Part shown: positions 59,297 to 64,000 of the stretch, piece after piece | How positions within the stretch are numbered: the first letter of the stretch is position 1 | How the letters are laid out: every line of letters starts with the position of its first letter | Assembly (NCBI GenBank): GCA_004193205.1 | Contig: RZUM01000007.1 | Location: forward strand, 1-64,000 | From: Gordonia sediminis | Lineage (GTDB): Bacteria > Actinomycetota > Actinomycetes > Mycobacteriales > Mycobacteriaceae | Reading direction: 5' to 3' | DNA length: 64,000 nt | Notes under the pieces: model-generated | Told to the model about the DNA's origin: nothing | Databases searched by the model: none | What the model saw: the letters and a program-made list of their open reading frames with translations, nothing else | Program-made: the position numbers and the translations under genes

Positions 59297-60643
59297 TCAG
59301 GTTGGAAGTTCGGTCAACCCCTCGTGAGGAAGGACATCGATACCGTCCTCGATGGCGGAGAGCAACATAAACGATCCGCTGACGACGACCGGTCCGTCAC
59401 TCATGGCCAGCGCGATGTCCAGCGCCTCGTGGGGGTCATCGACGGTGGTGACCGGCAGGCTGGTTGTCCGTGCGACCTCGGCCAGCCGCCAGGCGGTCAA
59501 CGGATCGGTCTCGCCGTCGGGTACCCGGGTGACGACGACACGCTCGGCGACCGGCGCAATGGCCGCGATGGCCCCATGCGGATCCTTGTCGCCTTTCATC
59601 GCCAGCACCCAGGTCGCCCGTTGTCCCGGGTATACGGCGCGAAAGGTATCGACGAGCGCGGCGAATTTGATGGGATTGTGGGCGCCGTCGAGGATGACCT
59701 CGCGACCGCGCACAACTTGCCGCTGGAATCGGCCGGGCAGTGATGCGCCGGACAATCCACGATGCACCGCATCCGGATCCAGATCCCATCCGTCGCGGGC
59801 GGAGAGCTGTTCGGCTGCGCGGAGGGCGAGCAGGGCGTTGTTGCCTTGATGGTGACCCGGCAGTCCGAGTGGGTAGTCCGCTCCGTCGAGGTGTAGGACG
59901 GTTCCCTCGGGCGTGACCGTGGTGACCGCATCGTTGTTGCCGACCTCGGTAAGGGTGCATCGTCGGGTTCGCGCGGCGTTGAGCAGCACGGCGTGCACGC
60001 TGCTTTGATGGGGCCGCAAGACGATGCCGTGACCTCCTGCGGGCAGGATGCCGGCCTTGTGGTGAGCTACCTGGGCGACGGTGTCGCCCAGTAGGTCGGT
60101 GTGATCGAGCCCGATGCGGCCGATGACCGCGAGCTTGTCGGCCCGAGTGATGGTGTTGGTGGCATCGAGCAGTCCGCCGATTCCGGTTTCGATCACCGAG
60201 TAGTCGACGAATGTCGATGAGAAGTGATGAAACGCAATCGCGTTCGCCACCTCGAAGAAGGTCGGTGCGCCCATCGCCGACTTCCTCAAATGTGTCACCG
60301 CCGGTGCAATCGAGGTGACCGCCTCGATGAAAGTGGCCTCACTGATCGGTTGCCCGCTGATCTGGAATCGCTCGAGGATCGACCGTACGTGCGGCGACAT
60401 ATGTGCGCCGACCCGCAGACCGTGGGCCGTCAGGATCGAGGACAGAAACGCGCTGATCGAGCCCTTCCCGGCGGTGCCGGCGACGTGCACGCTGCGGATC
60501 TGATCCTGTGGACTACCCAGTGTCTCGAAGAGTGCTGTCGCGCGGGCGAGGCCAACGGACTTGCCGCCCCGCGGCAACGCATACAGGTACTCGGTTGCGC
60601 GATCCACGTCGGCGAATGTGGTCTGAGGCATTGAGGAACACAT
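59297..60643 (-). CDS. folC: Folylpolyglutamate synthase / dihydrofolate synthase-like ligase
   Basis: 448 residues from ATG 60643 (other in-frame starts 60631 and 60667); no Shine-Dalgarno, probably leaderless. Mur-ligase family: P-loop HVAGTAGKGSISAFLSSIL (GTNGKGS has become GTAGKGS), SPHVRSILERFQISGQPI, ETGIGGLLDATNTI, IGLDHTDLLGDTVAQVAHHKAGIL, and EVILDGAHNPIKFAALVDTF. Adds glutamate to dihydropteroate or tetrahydrofolate. Its divergent neighbour is pabAB and both face ACTGATATATCAGT-type sites, so this may be a pathway-dedicated copy rather than the housekeeping folC. Confidence 0.88.
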   Translation of the reverse strand: MCSSMPQTTFADVDRATEYLYALPRGGKSVGLARATALFETLGSPQDQIRSVHVAGTAGKGSISAFLSSILTAHGLRVGAHMSPHVRSILERFQISGQPISEATFIEAVTSIAPAVTHLRKSAMGAPTFFEVANAIAFHHFSSTFVDYSVIETGIGGLLDATNTITRADKLAVIGRIGLDHTDLLGDTVAQVAHHKAGILPAGGHGIVLRPHQSSVHAVLLNAARTRRCTLTEVGNNDAVTTVTPEGTVLHLDGADYPLGLPGHHQGNNALLALRAAEQLSARDGWDLDPDAVHRGLSGASLPGRFQRQVVRGREVILDGAHNPIKFAALVDTFRAVYPGQRATWVLAMKGDKDPHGAIAAIAPVAERVVVTRVPDGETDPLTAWRLAEVARTTSLPVTTVDDPHEALDIALAMSDGPVVVSGSFMLLSAIEDGIDVLPHEGLTELPT

Positions 60644-60651
60644 GATCGGAC

Positions 60652-60688
60652 GATAATATATCACCAACCAGTTGACTGGTATATCAAT
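60652..60688. promoter_or_regulatory. Two ACTGATATATCAGT-type sites, folC / pabAB divergent promoter
   Basis: GATAATATATCACC (60652-60665, 9 of 14) lies next to the folC start and ACTGGTATATCAAT (60675-60688, 12 of 14) lies 44 bp before pabAB. Centres are 23 bp apart, about two helical turns. Confidence 0.55.
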
Positions 60689-60732
60689 CGGGAATCAGTC
60701 TGGTCCTGCATCGAACCCCAACGAGAGGTGGC

Positions 60733-62847
60733 ATGGCGATGGTCCGCACGCTGCTGATCGACAACTACGACTCCTTCACCTACAACCTTGTCGACCTGGT
60801 GACCGCGGTCAACGGGTTGCCTCCGGTGGTGGTGACCAATGACGTGGCATGGGAGTCGATCGACTTCTCCGCGTTCGACAATGTCGTGATCTCGCCCGGC
60901 CCGGGACACCCGGGTGTGCCGCGCGATTTCGGCATCGCGGCGCGGGTCATCACGGAGTCGGGCCTGCCGGTTCTCGGGGTGTGTCTCGGGCATCAGGGGG
61001 TGTGCGCGGCCTTCGGCGCGCGCGTGGTGCATGCCCCGGAGCCGATGCACGGGCGCGTGTCCGCGGTGCACCACGACGGCGAGGGCTTGTTCGCCGGCGT
61101 CCCGTCGCCGGTGTTGATGACCCGTTACCACTCGCTGATGGTGGTCGGCCTGCCCGCGGAGTTGCAGACACTCGCGACCACCGACGACGGAGTGGTGATG
61201 GCCGTACGGCATCGTGATCGGCCGCTGTGGGGCGTCCAGTTCCATCCTGAATCCATCGCCAGTGAACACGGACTCGCCATCCTGAAGAATTTCCGCGACC
61301 TGAGTCTCGCCGGCGTGGCTCGGACGCCTACGGCGCCCGAGCAGGTTGCACCCGAGGGGGCGGATGCGACGGGCCGATTTGTGCTCGAACATGTCACCAT
61401 CGGCCACGAGCCCGATCCCGCGCGTCTGTATGAGCGACTGTTCGCCGACCGCCCCGGGGCCTTCTGGCTCGACGGCACCGCGCGCCGTGATGCGGGCGCG
61501 CGGGTCACCATCATGGGCGACTGCACCGGACCCGACGCCGAATACCTCACCTACGACGTGACGACCAGGTCGGTGCGGATCGACCGGGGCCTAGACAGCT
61601 GGACTCACCGGGTGTCGTCGCTCTTCGATTTCCTCGAGAAGTCCCTGCGCGACCGCGCGATCGTTCCCGATCCGGCACTGCCGGTCGACTTCCACCTGGG
61701 ATACGTCGGATATCTCGGCTACGAACTGAAAGCCGAGACCGGTGGGCAACTCGTGCATCGATCGCCGCACCCGGACGCCGCGCTGGTTTTCGCCGATCGC
61801 GCGGTCGTCATCGATCACGATCGCGGCCGTACCTATCTGCTGACCCTGCGTGCGCCGCACGGTGCGGATGCGCACCGATCGTGGCTCGACAACACGGCGG
61901 CCGCGGTGGCCGACGTCGGTGCATGTGCACCGTTTGAGCGGCACGCGCCGCTGATGACCGCGACCGAGCACGTACCTCCGCGACTGCGCCACGACGCCGC
62001 GGCCTATCGCGCGCGGATCGAGGCAAGCATGGATCTGATCCGCGACGGTCAGACCTACGAGGTGTGCCTGACCAACTGCGCCACCGTCGACGGGCCGGTC
62101 GACGCGGTGGACGTGTTCGATCGGGTCCGCGCACTCAATCCCGTCCCCTATGCCGCGCTCCTGCAATTCGACGGTCTGTCGGTGATCTCTGCGTCCCCGG
62201 AGCGCTTCGTTCGCGTCCGCCCCGACCGCACAGTGGATTCTGCGCCGATCAAGGGCACCCGACCCCGCGGGCGGAATGGCTCCGAGGATGAGCTGTTGCG
62301 CCACGCGCTGCGCAGTAGCGAGAAGGAGCGAGCCGAGAATCTGATGATCGTCGACCTCGTGCGCAACGAACTGGCACGGGTGTGCGAACCGGGTTCAGTA
62401 CACGTTCCCGAGCTGTTCGCGATCGAGTCCTACGTCTCGGTTCATCAGCTCGTGTCCACGGTCGCCGGCACCCTGCGCCGCGACACCCACCCCGTCGCCG
62501 CCGTACGGGCGCTCTTCCCCGCCGGATCGATGACCGGAGCCCCCAAACTACGCACCATGGAGATCCTCGATCACCTCGAAGCGGGACCCCGCGGTGTCTA
62601 CTCGGGTGCGCTGGGTTACCTGTCCCTGTCGGGGGCCGTCGATCTGTCCGTCGTCATCCGGACGATGGTCGCCACCGACTCAGGCGTCGAGTTCGGGGTT
62701 GGCGGCGCCATCACCGCTCTGTCCGATCCGGCCGAGGAATACGCCGAGATCCTCGTCAAGGCGACCTCCTCGCAGCGTGTGCTGTCCGAACCTGTGCTGT
62801 CCGAATCCGTTACGGCTGACGCCCGGTCGGTGCCCGTCGCGGGGTGA
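60733..62847 (+). CDS. pabAB: Aminodeoxychorismate synthase, fused PabA-PabB
   Basis: 704 residues from ATG 60733 (GAGAGGTGGC upstream). Residues 1-~200 are a class-I glutamine amidotransferase with Cys84 (GVCLGHQGVCAAFGA) and the His/Glu pair in WGVQFHPESIASEHG. Residues ~220-690 are the chorismate-binding PabB: YVGYLGYELKAETGG, PVPYAALLQFDGLSVISASPERFVRV, PIKGTRPRGRNGSEDE (PIKGT of PabB, as opposed to PIAGT of TrpE), AENLMIVDLVRNELARVC, FPAGSMTGAPKLRTMEILD. Makes 4-amino-4-deoxychorismate for p-aminobenzoate. Divergent from folC and convergent with folP. Confidence 0.95.
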   Translation: MAMVRTLLIDNYDSFTYNLVDLVTAVNGLPPVVVTNDVAWESIDFSAFDNVVISPGPGHPGVPRDFGIAARVITESGLPVLGVCLGHQGVCAAFGARVVHAPEPMHGRVSAVHHDGEGLFAGVPSPVLMTRYHSLMVVGLPAELQTLATTDDGVVMAVRHRDRPLWGVQFHPESIASEHGLAILKNFRDLSLAGVARTPTAPEQVAPEGADATGRFVLEHVTIGHEPDPARLYERLFADRPGAFWLDGTARRDAGARVTIMGDCTGPDAEYLTYDVTTRSVRIDRGLDSWTHRVSSLFDFLEKSLRDRAIVPDPALPVDFHLGYVGYLGYELKAETGGQLVHRSPHPDAALVFADRAVVIDHDRGRTYLLTLRAPHGADAHRSWLDNTAAAVADVGACAPFERHAPLMTATEHVPPRLRHDAAAYRARIEASMDLIRDGQTYEVCLTNCATVDGPVDAVDVFDRVRALNPVPYAALLQFDGLSVISASPERFVRVRPDRTVDSAPIKGTRPRGRNGSEDELLRHALRSSEKERAENLMIVDLVRNELARVCEPGSVHVPELFAIESYVSVHQLVSTVAGTLRRDTHPVAAVRALFPAGSMTGAPKLRTMEILDHLEAGPRGVYSGALGYLSLSGAVDLSVVIRTMVATDSGVEFGVGGAITALSDPAEEYAEILVKATSSQRVLSEPVLSESVTADARSVPVAG

Positions 62848-62849
62848 TC

Positions 62850-62878
62850 CTTCCCCAGGCGACGTGTCCCTGGGGAAG
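62850..62878. terminator. Hairpin between pabAB and folP
   Basis: CTTCCCCAGG (62850-62859) and CCTGGGGAAG (62869-62878): a 10-bp stem, 9-nt loop, between the two convergent stop codons. Serves both strands. Confidence 0.75.
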
Positions 62879-62880
62879 CC

Positions 62881-63750
62881 CTACCGGTTCCGGTGGCTCC
62901 CGAGGACGGCCTGTCCGACCGCGACGGCATCGACGGTGGCCGCGACATCGTGAACGCGCAGGATGGATGCGCCGTTGGTGGCCGCGATCATGGCTGCGGT
63001 CGCCGATGCCACGGTGCGCTGGTTCACGGCGCGGCCGGTGATCGCGCCGAGCATGCCCTTTCGGGAGAGCCCGGCCATGACCGGCAGTCCGAGATCGGCG
63101 AATCGCGGCAGGGCCGCGACCAGCTCGATGTTGTGGGCCAATGATTTTCCGAATCCGAAGCCAGGGTCGATGATGAGGTGGTCGGTCGGGATTCCTGCTT
63201 CGCGGCAGGTGTTGACGCGGTCGATGAGGAATGCCATCACCTCGTCGGCGACGTCGGTGTAGGTGGGCGCCACCTGCATGGTTCCAGGTGTGCCCTGCAT
63301 GTGCATCAGGCACACCGGCACACCCAGCTCGGCGGCGGTGGCCAGTGCCCCGGGGGCGCGCAACGCGCGCACGTCGTTGACCACCGACGCGCCGGCGGCG
63401 ACCGCCGCACGCATGACCTCAGGCCTCGAGGTATCGACCGAGATCGGCACATCGAGCGTGCGTGCCAGTGCGCTGACCACGGGAACGACGCGATCGAGTT
63501 CCTCGCTGAGTGACGGCGGCGTCGCACCCGGCCGCGTCGACTCACCGCCGATGTCGAGCATGTCGGCTCCGTCGGCGGTCAGTGCCCGCGCGTGTTCGAC
63601 AGCATCGTCGATGGCGCGGTAACGCCCTCCGTCGGAGAACGAATCGGGAGTCACATTGACGATGCCGCAGATCATGGGCGCCGGCTGGGCCAGTCGTTCG
63701 AGCAGACGTGCCACAGGCACGGCCCGGGGAGGGTGGACTACCGAAGTCAT
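62881..63750 (-). CDS. folP: Dihydropteroate synthase
   Basis: 289 residues from ATG 63750 (MTSVVHPP); a start at 63828 is in frame but would place its N-terminus inside a terminator-like hairpin. All substrate-binding loops are present: ICGIVNVTPDSFSDGG, DIGGESTRPGA, PISVDTSRPEVMRAAVAAGASVVNDV, CLMHMQGTPGTMQ, LIIDPGFGFGKSLAHN, MAGLSRKGMLGAITGR and RVHDVAATVDAV. Joins p-aminobenzoate to dihydropterin pyrophosphate. With pabAB and folC it covers three non-contiguous folate steps; folE, folB and folK are not in the window. Confidence 0.94.
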   Translation of the reverse strand: MTSVVHPPRAVPVARLLERLAQPAPMICGIVNVTPDSFSDGGRYRAIDDAVEHARALTADGADMLDIGGESTRPGATPPSLSEELDRVVPVVSALARTLDVPISVDTSRPEVMRAAVAAGASVVNDVRALRAPGALATAAELGVPVCLMHMQGTPGTMQVAPTYTDVADEVMAFLIDRVNTCREAGIPTDHLIIDPGFGFGKSLAHNIELVAALPRFADLGLPVMAGLSRKGMLGAITGRAVNQRTVASATAAMIAATNGASILRVHDVAATVDAVAVGQAVLGSHRNR

Positions 63751-63798
63751 CGAAGCATTCCTGTCGCTGGCCGTAGGGGCAATGGGCGGGATAGCAGA

Positions 63799-63835
63799 CG
63801 GCCCGGTGAACCCTTCCGAAGAGTTCACCGGGCCG
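63799..63835. terminator. Hairpin upstream of folP, terminator of the preceding gene
   Basis: CGGCCCGGTGAAC (63799-63811) and GTTCACCGGGCCG (63823-63835): a perfect 13-bp stem with an 11-nt loop. It lies 15 bp after the stop of the partial minus-strand gene and 49 bp before folP. Confidence 0.75.
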
Positions 63836-63849
63836 ACATAGGGGAGTGA

Positions 63850-64000
63850 CTACCAGGCGACGGAGTACTCCGTGGCCGCGTCGAGCAGCCAGTCGGCGAG
63901 ATACCGTGCGAACGACGACCGCACGATGATGCGGTAGTCGGTACCGGCGTCGTCGAGCGGGATCAGCACGACGGCGGCCAGTCCGAGCATCGTCTGGGCG
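63850..64000 (-). CDS. C-terminal end of an unidentified protein (truncated by window)
   Basis: On the minus strand the frame is open from the window edge to the TAG at 63850-63852. The last ~49 residues read MLGLAAVVLIPLDDAGTDY followed by RIIVRSSFARYLADWLLDAA and TEYSVAW. The codon pattern is that of a real gene. The family is not recognised from this fragment; a short soluble C-terminal helix pair is all that can be seen. Confidence 0.6.
   Translation of the reverse strand, partial: AQTMLGLAAVVLIPLDDAGTDYRIIVRSSFARYLADWLLDAATEYSVAW

Noticed and set aside
63751-63828. Longer folP starting at 63828
   Set aside because: The extra 26 codons overlap a 13-bp terminator-like hairpin and add residues unlike dihydropteroate synthase N-termini.

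Overview
The window is high-GC DNA with strongly biased codon use, leaderless or GTG-started genes, a secreted mycolyltransferase-like esterase, mycofactocin-linked genes and a complete set of actinobacterial steroid-catabolism genes. This points to a mycolic-acid actinobacterium of the Gordonia / Rhodococcus / Williamsia type (inferred from gene content; no rRNA or tRNA gene is present). The scattered hairpin-rich repeats built on GCTGGTCGAGTAGC also fit that group. The window reads as chromosomal: there are no transposases, integrases, phage genes or CRISPR arrays.

Layout. 0-4.1 kb: two sugar-phosphate isomerase-like TIM barrels, a DUF1330 protein, a MaoC hydratase, a 3-hydroxyisobutyryl-CoA hydrolase-like protein and an EchA8-like enoyl-CoA hydratase. 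4.2-7.7 kb: a mycofactocin-type SDR dehydrogenase in one operon with a MoxR AAA ATPase and a von Willebrand A protein, divergent from an MftR-like TetR regulator. 7.8-8.9 kb: secreted esterase. 8.9-18.9 kb: kstR, fadE34 and the side-chain operon fadE28-fadE29-chsH2-chsH1-ltp2-fadD, with KstR boxes. 19-24.2 kb: alpha/beta hydrolase and Baeyer-Villiger monooxygenase divergent from a large LuxR-type ATPase regulator. 24.2-29.5 kb: two transporters, a small membrane ORF, a DUF6918-type protein and an SDR/TetR pair. 29.5-40.5 kb: hsd4B-kstD and hsaE-hsaG-hsaF, all behind KstR boxes, with an uncharacterised enoyl-CoA hydratase / two acyl-CoA dehydrogenases / CoA-transferase / GntR operon between them.

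40.6-45.4 kb: an AraC regulator, a nitrilase and an aldoxime dehydratase (aldoxime to nitrile to acid), a remnant of an SDR gene and an MFS transporter. 45.4-59.2 kb: a quaternary-amine (betaine-type) catabolic region with a DgcA-like flavin demethylase, a Rieske oxygenase with its own ferredoxin and reductase, an APC permease with a Usp-like tail, a tandem Usp protein, L-serine ammonia-lyase, two GntR/FCD regulators and an IclR regulator. 59.3-63.8 kb: folate genes folC, pabAB and folP. The last gene runs out of the window.

The most interesting signal is a 14-bp palindrome close to ACTGATATATCAGT. It recurs in the promoter gaps of the demethylase, both GntR genes, the permease, serine ammonia-lyase and folC/pabAB. 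It suggests one GntR regulon that links N-demethylation (a one-carbon donor) with dedicated folate synthesis and with glycine/serine disposal. The second most interesting is the repeat block between fadE29 and chsH2. It is open in frame from end to end and overlaps its neighbours by ATGA on both sides.
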